From: JAAXQD01 sp035529735
Lineage (GTDB): Bacteria; Desulfobacterota; Desulfobacteria; Desulfobacterales; UBA11574
Direction of reading: 5' to 3'
DNA length: 14,761 nt
Assembly: GCA_035529735.1 (NCBI GenBank)
Contig: DATKWE010000074.1
Span: 1-14,761 of the forward strand
Shown here: piece by piece, positions 1-7,408 of the stretch
Position numbering within the stretch: the first letter of the stretch is position 1
Layout of the letters: the number at the start of each line of letters is the position of its first letter
Notes under the pieces: model-generated
What the model was told of the DNA's origin: nothing
Database searches by the model: none
The model's input: the letters and a program-made list of their open reading frames with translations, nothing else
Position numbers and translations under genes: made by a program

Positions 1-1061
1 TCCATTGTATCATTGTTTATTCCCTGTATATTTTTACCACTTTTAAGTTGATTTTTGCGAAAAAAGAATTCTGATAAAAGGGGAATGTCCTCTAATCTTT
101 CTCTCAAGGGCGGTAGGTTGATGGGGATGACATTAATTCTAAAATAAAAATCTTTCCGGATAACGCCTTCATCCACCAGCCTTGTCAAATTCCTGTTGGT
201 TGCTGAAATAATGCGAACATCAACAGGAATGGATTGACTGTCGCCCACACGTTCGATAATTTTGTCTTCAATCGCTCGAAGAAGTTTTACCTGTGTAGAA
301 AGGGGCAGATCGCCGATTTCATCAAGAAAGATATTTCCCTCATGGGCCTTTTCAAACCGCCCTTCCCTGTTTTTATAAGCACCTGTAAACGCGCCTTTCA
401 CATGTCCAAAAAGTTCACTTTCAAGAAGAGATTCCGTCAATGCTGCGCAATTGACCTTAACAAGAGCGCCTTTCTTGCGATCACTAATCTCGTGTATAGC
501 GTTACTAACCAATTCTTTTCCGGTCCCGCTTTCACCATATATAATCACCGGTGCATCAGATTGGGCGGCATTTTCGATCAAATCGAATACCTGGCGCATA
601 GGATAAGAAACACCGATGATTCCATGAAAACCGTCTTTTGATCTGAGCTCCCGGCGAAAAGCTGCAATCTGGTTGTCTTTTTCAATAATTTCCGTAATAT
701 CGGCTATTGTTTCAACCGCACCTATTACCTTTCCTTTGGCGTCATGAAGGATAGAAGCATTTTTTAACGTATGAATGAGGGTTCCGTCTTTTTTTACCAG
801 CGTACACCTTCGTCGATCCATGGTTCCGGTATCAAACAATACACACCATTGGTCCCCTTTATTTTTACGGGCCATTACAAACAAATTACAGTTTAACACA
901 TCGCAAGTTTTTCCGATAATGTCATCCTTTGAATAGCCGGTAATAATTTCAAAGGCTTTATTTACGGAAATGATGCGACCATGCGTATCCACAATCATGA
1001 TACCGTCTTGAATCGTATTTACGACTGTTTTCCAATATCTGTCCAGCTCCTCTTCGACCAT
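1..1061 (-). CDS. PAS-domain sigma-54-dependent activator (bEBP), partial, C-terminus off the window
   Basis: An open frame runs from an ATG at 1061 (complement) to the window edge, giving 353 codons. An AGGGG ribosome site lies just upstream. Residues about 8-125 form a PAS sensor with four cysteines (53, 58, 73, 86), as in Cys-bearing PAS domains of anaerobes. The AAA+ domain follows: Walker A GESGTGKE (176-183), the sigma-54 contact loop GAFTGA (223-228), and Walker B FLDEIGD (245-251), then sensor/arginine-finger sequence near RKDFYFRIN. The Fis-type helix-turn-helix expected at the C-terminus is not in the window. The protein should bind DNA and use ATP to open sigma-54 promoters. It is divergent to an operon that has a -24/-12 promoter, so it is the obvious candidate activator of that operon; this link is inferred from position. 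Its signal is unknown; the cysteines suggest redox or metal sensing. Confidence 0.95.
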   Translation of the reverse strand, partial: MVEEELDRYWKTVVNTIQDGIMIVDTHGRIISVNKAFEIITGYSKDDIIGKTCDVLNCNLFVMARKNKGDQWCVLFDTGTMDRRRCTLVKKDGTLIHTLKNASILHDAKGKVIGAVETIADITEIIEKDNQIAAFRRELRSKDGFHGIIGVSYPMRQVFDLIENAAQSDAPVIIYGESGTGKELVSNAIHEISDRKKGALVKVNCAALTESLLESELFGHVKGAFTGAYKNREGRFEKAHEGNIFLDEIGDLPLSTQVKLLRAIEDKIIERVGDSQSIPVDVRIISATNRNLTRLVDEGVIRKDFYFRINVIPINLPPLRERLEDIPLLSEFFFRKNQLKSGKNIQGINNDTM

Positions 1062-1070
1062 CAAATTTCC

Positions 1071-1121
1071 CCTGTTAAATTTTAATAGGTGTTAAATTTT
1101 ATTTTTTAACATTTAAACAGG
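1071..1121. repeat. TGTTAAA direct and inverted repeats, candidate activator sites
   Basis: The 12-base word TGTTAAATTTTA occurs at 1073-1084 and again at 1090-1101, a 17-base shift. TGTTAAA (1090-1096) also faces TTTAACA (1105-1111) as a 7-bp inverted repeat, and CCTGTT (1071-1076) faces AACAGG (1116-1121) as an outer arm. The block lies about 100-150 bases upstream of the sigma-54 promoter, where enhancer-binding activators usually bind, and immediately upstream of the activator gene, so it could serve both activation and autoregulation. The region is AT-rich, so some of the match may be chance. Confidence 0.4.
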
Positions 1122-1218
1122 TTAATGACAAGAGACATTTCCATGCATTTTTCCTGAAACCGGCACAGATAAAGGGATCATGGGGAAAAAATCATCAAAA
1201 AATCAATTCATGTTAATG

Positions 1219-1233
1219 TGGCACCCATTTTGC
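1219..1233 (+). promoter_or_regulatory. Sigma-54 (-24/-12) promoter of the Hdr/Met operon
   Basis: TGGCAC (1219-1224), five bases, then TTGC (1230-1233) matches the sigma-54 consensus TGGCAC-N5-TTGC. The invariant GG (1220-1221) and GC (1232-1233) are separated by the canonical 10 bases. Transcription would start near 1244-1246, leaving a leader of about 35 bases before the TTG start at 1279. The divergent gene encodes a sigma-54 activator, which strongly supports this reading. Confidence 0.88.
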
Positions 1234-1278
1234 GTTAACGTGGCTGAAACCGGAAAACAATGAAGGAGTATTCAAAGT

Positions 1279-1524
1279 TTGAAGCCTAAAGCGGATCATA
1301 TCCTCGATTGCAGAGGATCGATCACCTCAATTTCTCTGTTGAAATTGATTCAGACATTTAGAGAAATGAAACCGAATGAGGTTTTAGAAATACTTGGGAG
1401 CAATTTAGATACTCGCAGCGATCTATTCAAAGTTTTACCGGACGATGCGTATGAGTTGATTTTTTTAGATGTTGTTGAGGAAGGGGATTATTTTTATCGA
1501 ATTCAATTAAAAAAAATAGGATGA
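1279..1524 (+). CDS. TusA/SirA-like small protein lacking the CPxP catalytic cysteine
   Basis: This 81-residue protein has the TusA/SirA/YedF pattern: a first beta strand ending D-C-R-G, then the helix LLKLIQTFREMKPNEVLEIL, a middle loop with LDTRSDLFKVL, and a C-terminal YFYRIQLKK strand. In true TusA sulfur carriers D-x-R-G is followed by x-x-C-P-x-P. Here the aligned residues are S-I-T-S-I-S, so the persulfide-carrying cysteine is gone; the only cysteine lies inside the DCRG turn. Sulfur transfer by the usual chemistry is therefore unlikely, and a structural or regulatory role beside the Hdr proteins is an inference. The start is TTG, preceded by AAGGAG at 1263-1268; an in-frame TGA at 1261-1263 rules out a longer start. 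It is first in the operon and ends 4 bases before the next ATG. Confidence 0.75.
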   Translation: MKPKADHILDCRGSITSISLLKLIQTFREMKPNEVLEILGSNLDTRSDLFKVLPDDAYELIFLDVVEEGDYFYRIQLKKIG

Positions 1525-1528
1525 AACG

Positions 1529-2848
1529 ATGCCAGGAGAACCCATTATCATCAAAGGTAAAAAGAAAAGCGGCTTTTTAGACAAGGTTAAAGAACTTCTT
1601 CCAGAAGGCGGAAATCTCAATCTCTGTTTGACCTGTGGGGCCTGTTCTTCAGGATGTCCGGCCACCGGTCTGGAAGATATGGATCCTCGAAAGTTTCTAA
1701 GGATGGCGGCCCTGGGCATGGACGAAGAAATTTTAAGTACACCCTGGGTATGGATGTGTACCCTGTGTCAGCGGTGTATTTATGTCTGTCCCATGCAAAT
1801 TGACATTCCCCAGCTGGTCTATAATGCCAGGGCAGCCTGGCCCAGGGAGGAGCGTCCCAAGGGTATCCTGGGCTCCTGTGACATGGCTTTGAGAAACGAC
1901 AGTTGCAGTGCCATGGGAACGTCCGAGGAGGACTTCAAGTTCGTAGTTGAAGACGTTCTCGAGGAATACCAGGAGGCCCAGCCGGAATTCAAGGATATGG
2001 AGGCGCCCATCGACAAACAGGGAGCCGAATTCTTTTTGAACCAGAATTCCAGAGAACCGGTGACCGAACCGGACGAATTGGTTCCGCTATGGAAGATTCT
2101 TCACCTGGCGGGTGTGGACTGGACGTATGGGAATAAAGGCTGGGCGGCAGAAAACTATTGTATGTTTCTGGCGGATGACCAATCCTGGGAACACATTACC
2201 CGAACCACGGCCAAACAGGCGGATGACCTGGGATGTAAAATCTTTCTCAACACCGAGTGAGGCCATGTGACTTTCTCAGTCCGGGCCGGACTGAAAAAAT
2301 TCAACATTGACCATAATTTTGAGGTTAAGAACATCTATGAATATTATGCCAAATGGATCCGGGAAGGAAGACTGAAGGTCAATTCAGAATGGAACAAAGA
2401 TTTGAAGATCAAGTTTACGGTTCAGGATCCGTGCCAGATCGTTCGAAAAAGTTATGGCGACCCCATTGCAGAAGATTTGAGGTTTATCGTCAAATCGGTC
2501 GTGGGTGAAGAAAATTTCATTGATATGATTCCCAACAGGTCTAACAATTATTGCTGCGGCGGCGGCGGCGGTTTTCTACAATCAGGATATACAAATGCAC
2601 GTCGTGCGTACGGCAAGCTTAAAGCCGACCAGATTCTGGCCACAAAAGCCGAGTATTGCATTGCGCCCTGTCATAACTGCCATGCCCAAATTCATGATTT
2701 ATCGGATCAGCGCGATCATGCATGGCAGACAGTTCATTTGTGGACGTTGATATGCCTTTCCCTGGGAGTTCTCGGCCCAAACGAAAGAGAATATCTGGGA
2801 GACGACCTCAAAGACGTTCTGGTCTTTCACCCGGAATCGGCGATGTAG
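1529..2848 (+). CDS. HdrC/HdrB-like iron-sulfur protein, selenoprotein read through in-frame UGA (Sec244)
   Basis: Two open segments, 1529-2257 and 2261-2848, lie in the same frame, separated only by TGA at 2258-2260. Together they encode 439 residues with one family architecture. Residues 33-43 and 77-87 are two CxxCxxC(x3)CP-type [4Fe-4S] motifs (C33, C36, C39, C43; C77, C80, C83, C87), as in HdrC. The C-terminal half has a CCG domain: C302, C342-C343, C381 and C384, ligands of a noncubane cluster as in HdrB. The TGA falls inside N-T-E-[TGA]-G-H, where HdrB/DsrK-type relatives have ECGH with cysteine, so selenocysteine is the expected replacement. A SECIS-like hairpin follows. The N-terminal CCG domain is otherwise degenerate. 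Position after the TusA-like gene and before MetF-like and HdrA genes suggests it is the disulfide- or electron-handling arm of the complex. A simple nonsense mutation is the alternative, but the frame stays clean and conserved afterwards. Confidence 0.88.
2258..2260 (+). other. UGA selenocysteine codon (Sec244)
   Basis: This TGA interrupts an otherwise continuous reading frame. Flanking residues are NTE before and GHVTFSVRAGL after, matching the ECGH signature of the family with cysteine replaced. Recoding requires SelB, tRNA-Sec and a SECIS element; only the last can be seen here. Confidence 0.85.
2272..2298 (+). promoter_or_regulatory. Bacterial SECIS element downstream of the UGA codon
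   Basis: TCAGTCC (2276-2282) pairs perfectly with GGACTGA (2288-2294) around a five-base loop GGGCC (2283-2287). The stem can be lengthened by TTT/AAA pairs below it (2272-2274 with bases from 2295) across one bulged C. The loop begins 23 bases after the UGA, inside the roughly 16-37 base window known for bacterial SECIS elements, and starts with G residues as SelB-binding loops do. It lies within the coding sequence, as is normal in bacteria. Confidence 0.82.
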
Positions 2849-2928
2849 CCATGGGTCCGGCAAAAGAAACGACGGACCTTTTAACTATTTAACGACATCT
2901 GAATAATGACAAAAGAGGAAGGAAGCTT

Positions 2929-3801
2929 ATGAGTTTTCAGAAACGATTAACATCAGGTGAATTTGTTGTGCTGGCTGAGATGAATACACCCAAAGGAGTG
3001 GATATATCTGATCTTGTTACCAATGCACGACGTATCAAAGGACGTGTTGATGCCGTCATTGTTCCTGATATGGACAATGGCATCATGCGAATGAGTGCAC
3101 TGGCCGGTGGTGTTCTCATGCACCAGCAGGGCGTTGAATCCATCATTCATGTCTATTGCCGGGACCGTAACCGGATGGCGCTTCAAGGAGATATCCTGGC
3201 GGCCCATGTACTGGGCATTCAGAATCTCGTTGTTGTCCACAGTGAAGAAATGGCCAAGGGTGATCATCGAAACGCAAAACCGGTTGATGACCTGGATGAA
3301 CTGGAGCTTTTGGGCGCCATTCAATCCTTACAGAAAGGTGTAGACATGGAGGGTTTCGATTTGAGTGGGAGTCCCTCTTTTACCGTGGGATGTACCATGG
3401 CTCCGTCTGCTGACGATGCGGCATTTGAAAAGGAATTATCGCTTGCAAGAAAAAAGATCGAGGCCGGCGCCCAGTTTATAATTACGCCGCCTGTCTATGA
3501 TTTAAATCGCTTTTCTGCGGCTGTGGATGCGTTTAAAAAGTTAGGGGTGCCGATTATCCCAACGGTTTTTCTCATAAAATCCGTGGGAATCGCCAGATAT
3601 ATCTCAACTTACGAACCGGGCGCTCATATTTCAGAGGATGTGATCAAACGTATTCGGAAAGCGTCGGATACGGAAACGGAGTGTCTACGGATTGCCGGAG
3701 AAACCGTTGCAGGCCTAAAAGAAGTTGCCCAGGGCGTTCATATCATTACCCTCGGCTGGGAATACCGGCTTCCTAAGATTCTGGATTATGCAGGAATTTG
3801 A
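2929..3801 (+). CDS. MetF-like methylenetetrahydrofolate reductase paralogue
   Basis: This 290-residue protein has the single TIM-barrel of the MTHFR family. It aligns along its length with the MetF at the operon's end: CRDRNRMALQGDIL here versus TRDRNRLAMQADIL there, with matching N-termini (SGEFVVLAE versus SGELAVTSE) and the closing GWEYRLPKIL versus EWEQMVPEIV. The catalytic-type glutamate is kept (E17). The FAD-contacting Asp found in canonical MetF (LRGD; LSGD in the other copy) is replaced by HSE, giving E106 and losing the glycine. The usual MetV partner is not adjacent. It may be a second reductase subunit, a structural paralogue, or an enzyme acting on another C1 carrier; the family is clear, the reaction is not. 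An AGGAAGG ribosome site precedes the ATG. Gaps of 80 and 93 bases flank it. Confidence 0.88.
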   Translation: MSFQKRLTSGEFVVLAEMNTPKGVDISDLVTNARRIKGRVDAVIVPDMDNGIMRMSALAGGVLMHQQGVESIIHVYCRDRNRMALQGDILAAHVLGIQNLVVVHSEEMAKGDHRNAKPVDDLDELELLGAIQSLQKGVDMEGFDLSGSPSFTVGCTMAPSADDAAFEKELSLARKKIEAGAQFIITPPVYDLNRFSAAVDAFKKLGVPIIPTVFLIKSVGIARYISTYEPGAHISEDVIKRIRKASDTETECLRIAGETVAGLKEVAQGVHIITLGWEYRLPKILDYAGI

Positions 3802-3894
3802 CGGTTGTTTTTGTCATTTTATGGGTTCGATCAATAACGGATTCAAAAGAAAAAATGACTTCAAACAGACAACAAACATAAAATAAGGGACCAC

Positions 3895-6800
3895 ATGCAA
3901 GATCAAAATACGGTTAAACAAAATCATACGGTACTTGTAATTGGCGGGGGGGTTGGTGGTATTCGGGCTGCCATGGATCTGGCTGAATCGAATCGGGATG
4001 TGGTGTTGATCGATAAAGCATCTTCCATCGGCGGACTGATGACCCAACTGGATCGCACGTTTCCCACCAACAATTGCGATTTGTGCACCCTGTCTCCCAA
4101 TCTATCCGAAAGCAGCCGCCAGTTGCATATCGAGCTTCTGGCAATGACGCAGGTTGCCGAAGTCCAAGGGGAGGCCGGTGATTTTAAATTAAAATTAATT
4201 ACGGAACCACGATATATCGACCTGGATAAGTGTACGGCATGCGGTGATTGTTTTAAAAAATTTCCGGAATGTGTTCGTTTTACCCCGGGTCTCGATCACC
4301 GGGCGCCGACCTGTATGCGCTATCCCCAGGCAATCCCCCATGCCTTTTCCATTGATATAGAAAAATGCAATGACATTGATGCACTGGTCAAGGTTTGCAC
4401 GGCGGATGCCATCATCCCTGAAGATACCCAAAAGATTCGAGACGTAGAAGCCGGTGCCATTGTCCTGGCGCCGGGAGCCGAAGTGTTTGACCCTGATAAA
4501 TTGGATAGTATGGGTCATGCATCCAACCTCGATGTGGTTACGAGTCTGGAATATGAGCGCATATTATCTGCCTCCGGACCCACCCAGGGGGAACTCATCC
4601 GTCCTTCTGACGGAAAACAACCCCAAAAAATAGCCTGGATTCAGTGTGTGGGGTCACGCAGCCTCCACAAAGGCGCTGCTTCCTATTGTTCCAGTGTCTG
4701 TTGCATGTTCGCTTTGAAAGAAGCCATCGTAACCAAGGAGCGCTTTCAAGATTCCATCGAAACCTCCATCTTTTTTATGGACATGAGAACATTCGGTAAA
4801 GACTATGAATTGTATTTAAATCGGGCCAAAGACGATTACGGTATCCGCCTGGTCAGAAGTCGCCCCCATAGTGTTTTCCATGATCCGGAAACAGGGTCTC
4901 TTTCCATTATCTATACTCCCCATGACAGCAATACCAATGTCACCGAAGATTTTGATATGGTGGTACTGTCCACCGGCTTCAAGGTTTCCCAGGACGTGCA
5001 GGATCTGGCTGGAAAACTGGGGGTTGAGTTGAACGAACACCATTTTGCAAAAACAAACGGTTTCAACCCGGTGGCCACTTCCAAGCCCGGCATTTATGTC
5101 TGTGGGATGTTCGAGAGTCCAAAGGATATTCCCGAGACCATGGTCCAGGCCAGTGCAGCAGCATTTTGTGCTTCAAAAGATATTCGTATGGTTTCCGAAT
5201 CTTCGGAAGCCGTGGAAGAATTTCCGCCGGAGCGTGATGTCAGCCAAGAACCCTTACGAATCGGCGTATTTGTTTGCGACTGCGGGTTAAATATCGGGGG
5301 GGTAATTAATGCACAGGGACTGGCGGATTATGCAGGAACGCTTCCAGATGTGAAGGTATCTGAAATGATCGGGCATGGTTGCAGCCGGGATGCTTTGGCA
5401 CGCATTCAAACCGTTATTGTCGAAGAAAACCTGAATCGGGTAGTGATCGGCGGGTGTTCGCCCAGAACTCACGAGACCAAATTTCAGGACGCCCTTCGCA
5501 GGGCAGGCCTCAATAAATACCTAGTAGAAATTGCCAATTTACGGGATCAGGACACATGGGTTCATTTTGATCGGCCTGACGATGCATCCAATAAGGCACA
5601 AGAGCTGATTCGTATGGCGACGACCAGTGTGGCGCTGTCTCGCCCGCTTACGGATAACGTGTTTTCCATGAATAAGAATGTTCTTGTGGTGGGCGGTGGG
5701 GTGACCGGAATGAACGCTGCTTTAAGCTTGGCGGATATGGGGTTTAAGGTATATCTGGCAGAACGATCCGGAGCATTGGGCGGTGTCGCAAAAAAGATTC
5801 GAAAGACGCTTGAAGGGGATGATGTGCAGGCCTATATGACGGATCTGATTGATAGAACCACCCAACATGATCGGATCGAGGTCATCACCAACGCCTTCAT
5901 TGTCGATCATACAGGGATGCCGGGCATGTTCAAAACAGGAATCCAGATCGCACCTCAGATGTTTTACCGGCAGATCACGCACGGCGTGACCATTTTGGCC
6001 ACCGGGGCTCTGCCGAATCAACCCAAAGAATTTCTTCTGGGGGAACATAAAAAGGTTATGACCCAACTCGATATGGATGCCGTGCTTGAGGATCAACCGG
6101 ATAAAATCAAGGCTGTTGCCAACGTTGTTATGATCCAGTGCGTGGGGTCCCGATGTCCGGAAAACCCTAATTGTTCACGTATTTGCTGTCAATCGGCCGT
6201 AAAAAATGCTCTCAGAGTGCTGGAACTCAATCCAACGGCCCGGGTCTTCATCCTTTATCGGGATATGCGAACCTATGGATTCCAGGAAGATTATTATAAA
6301 AAAGCCCGTGAAAAAGGCGTTATTTTTGTCCGATATGAAACAGATGCCCTCCCCGAGGTTCAGGCCGATGACGAACAGCTGGAAATCACATTTAATGATC
6401 CGATATTAAAACGAAAAGTATCGGTTTATGCGGACTGTCTTTGCCTGAGTACAGGGTTCATTGCCGATGAAGAATCGACGGAAGACCTGGGAAGAATATT
6501 TCACATTCCCAAAACCAACGACAACTATTTTCTCGAGGATCATATCAAACTCAGACCCGTAGACTTGTCGGTCCCGGGATTTTTTGTGGCCGGCACGGCC
6601 CATGCACCCAAGACCATCCGAGAGTGCATTGCTCAAGCTCAGGCTGCGGCGGGCAGGGCTCAAGCTATGCTGGCAAAAGATACACTTAATCTTGGCGCTG
6701 TGGTGGCACGTGTGGAAAAAGAGAAGTGTGCGGCCTGCCTGATCTGTGTTCGGGCCTGTCCTTTTAACATACCATTTATTAATGCGGACGGATATTCTCA

Positions 6801-6933
6801 AATCGATCCGGCCCAGTGCCATGGATGCGGCATATGTGCTGCTGAATGTCCGGCAAAGGCCATTCAGCTGATGCAATATGAAGACGATCAGATCATGGCC
6901 AAACTGACCGGACTTTTGGAAAGGGTAAACTAA
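3895..6933 (+). CDS. hdrA: Double HdrA-type (QmoA-QmoB-like) FAD/iron-sulfur protein
   Basis: This 1012-residue protein joins two HdrA-type modules. Module 1 (about 1-430) has the FAD motif GGGVGG (17-22), a CDLC pair (61, 64), IQCVGSR (249-255) and a C265...C269-C270 cluster motif. Between them lies a ferredoxin-like insert whose ligands are damaged. Module 2 starts with an HdrA N-terminal domain (VCDCG, C461 and C463), then FAD motif GGGVTG (600-605), a second IQCVGSR (747-753) with C760...C764-C765, and two intact [4Fe-4S] motifs at the C-terminus (C945, C948, C951, C955; C975, C978, C981, C985). HdrA is the electron-bifurcating flavin subunit in Hdr complexes; QmoA and QmoB are relatives serving sulfate reduction. 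Separate MvhD and MetFV just downstream favour a MetFV-Hdr-type complex over Qmo. The start ATG follows AAGGGA. Cytoplasmic; no membrane segment seen. Confidence 0.93.
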   Translation: MQDQNTVKQNHTVLVIGGGVGGIRAAMDLAESNRDVVLIDKASSIGGLMTQLDRTFPTNNCDLCTLSPNLSESSRQLHIELLAMTQVAEVQGEAGDFKLKLITEPRYIDLDKCTACGDCFKKFPECVRFTPGLDHRAPTCMRYPQAIPHAFSIDIEKCNDIDALVKVCTADAIIPEDTQKIRDVEAGAIVLAPGAEVFDPDKLDSMGHASNLDVVTSLEYERILSASGPTQGELIRPSDGKQPQKIAWIQCVGSRSLHKGAASYCSSVCCMFALKEAIVTKERFQDSIETSIFFMDMRTFGKDYELYLNRAKDDYGIRLVRSRPHSVFHDPETGSLSIIYTPHDSNTNVTEDFDMVVLSTGFKVSQDVQDLAGKLGVELNEHHFAKTNGFNPVATSKPGIYVCGMFESPKDIPETMVQASAAAFCASKDIRMVSESSEAVEEFPPERDVSQEPLRIGVFVCDCGLNIGGVINAQGLADYAGTLPDVKVSEMIGHGCSRDALARIQTVIVEENLNRVVIGGCSPRTHETKFQDALRRAGLNKYLVEIANLRDQDTWVHFDRPDDASNKAQELIRMATTSVALSRPLTDNVFSMNKNVLVVGGGVTGMNAALSLADMGFKVYLAERSGALGGVAKKIRKTLEGDDVQAYMTDLIDRTTQHDRIEVITNAFIVDHTGMPGMFKTGIQIAPQMFYRQITHGVTILATGALPNQPKEFLLGEHKKVMTQLDMDAVLEDQPDKIKAVANVVMIQCVGSRCPENPNCSRICCQSAVKNALRVLELNPTARVFILYRDMRTYGFQEDYYKKAREKGVIFVRYETDALPEVQADDEQLEITFNDPILKRKVSVYADCLCLSTGFIADEESTEDLGRIFHIPKTNDNYFLEDHIKLRPVDLSVPGFFVAGTAHAPKTIRECIAQAQAAAGRAQAMLAKDTLNLGAVVARVEKEKCAACLICVRACPFNIPFINADGYSQIDPAQCHGCGICAAECPAKAIQLMQYEDDQIMAKLTGLLERVN

Positions 6934-7373
6934 TGGAAAATTTTGAACCGGTTATCGTGGCTTTTTGCTGTCATTATTGTGCCTATACGGCGGCAGATAT
7001 GGCAGGAAGTAAACGACTTTGCTATCCCCCGAATGTCAAGATTGTGAGAGTGCCGTGCTCGGGCAAAGTCGATGCGATCCACATTATGAAAGCCTTTGAA
7101 AAGGGGGCTGACGGTGTCTATGTCGCCGGTTGTCTGGAGGGAGACTGCCATTTTAAAACCGGCAACATCGAAGCGTCAAAACGGGTGGCTTATATCAAAA
7201 AGTTACTTGATGAAATCGGCATCGGCGGAGAACGGGTGGAAATGATATTAATGTCGGCCGGAATGGGGGAACGTTTTGCACAGACTGCCGCCGATATGAC
7301 GGAAAAAATTCGCAAACTGGGGCCCAATCCGGCAAAATCCATCTCCAAGGATATGGCATCCAACGGTATATAA
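6933..7373 (+). CDS. mvhD: MvhD-type iron-sulfur electron-transfer subunit
   Basis: This 146-residue protein matches the MvhD/FrhD family: an N-terminal FCCHYCAYTAAD segment (C12, C13, C16), the YPPNVKIVRVPCSGKVD strand with C42, and GCLEGDCHF (C67, C72), ligands of the family's [2Fe-2S] cluster. In methanogens MvhD passes electrons from a hydrogenase or dehydrogenase to HdrA; next to HdrA and MetFV it should link the flavoprotein to its redox partner. Its ATG overlaps the hdrA stop (TAATG), implying translational coupling and a tight complex. An additional cysteine, C30, sits just before the YPPN motif. No hydrogenase gene is nearby, so the partner on the other side of MvhD is not defined here. 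Confidence 0.94.
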   Translation: MENFEPVIVAFCCHYCAYTAADMAGSKRLCYPPNVKIVRVPCSGKVDAIHIMKAFEKGADGVYVAGCLEGDCHFKTGNIEASKRVAYIKKLLDEIGIGGERVEMILMSAGMGERFAQTAADMTEKIRKLGPNPAKSISKDMASNGI

Positions 7374-7408
7374 TTATTATTTCTTATCTAAAAGGAGAGT
7401 GAACGACA

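Noticed and set aside
234..641. 135-codon plus-strand open frame
   Set aside because: It lies wholly opposite the sigma-54 activator gene, whose AAA+ motifs on the minus strand are unmistakable.
2258..2266. Two separate genes, or a nonsense-inactivated pseudogene, at the HdrCB locus
   Set aside because: The two halves are in the same frame and join into one family architecture. The second half would start at a GTG only 6 bases after the stop with no ribosome site of its own, and the TGA sits at a conserved Cys position followed by a SECIS hairpin.
3813..3859. Inverted repeat GTCATTTT/AAAATGAC between the first MetF-like gene and hdrA, as a terminator
   Set aside because: The arms are AT-rich with a loop of about 31 bases and no T-run follows, so an intrinsic terminator is unlikely.
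3895..6933. Assignment of the double HdrA as QmoA-QmoB of the sulfate-reduction complex
   Set aside because: No aprAB or qmoC is adjacent, MvhD is a separate gene rather than fused as in QmoB, and metV/metF are in the same tight operon.
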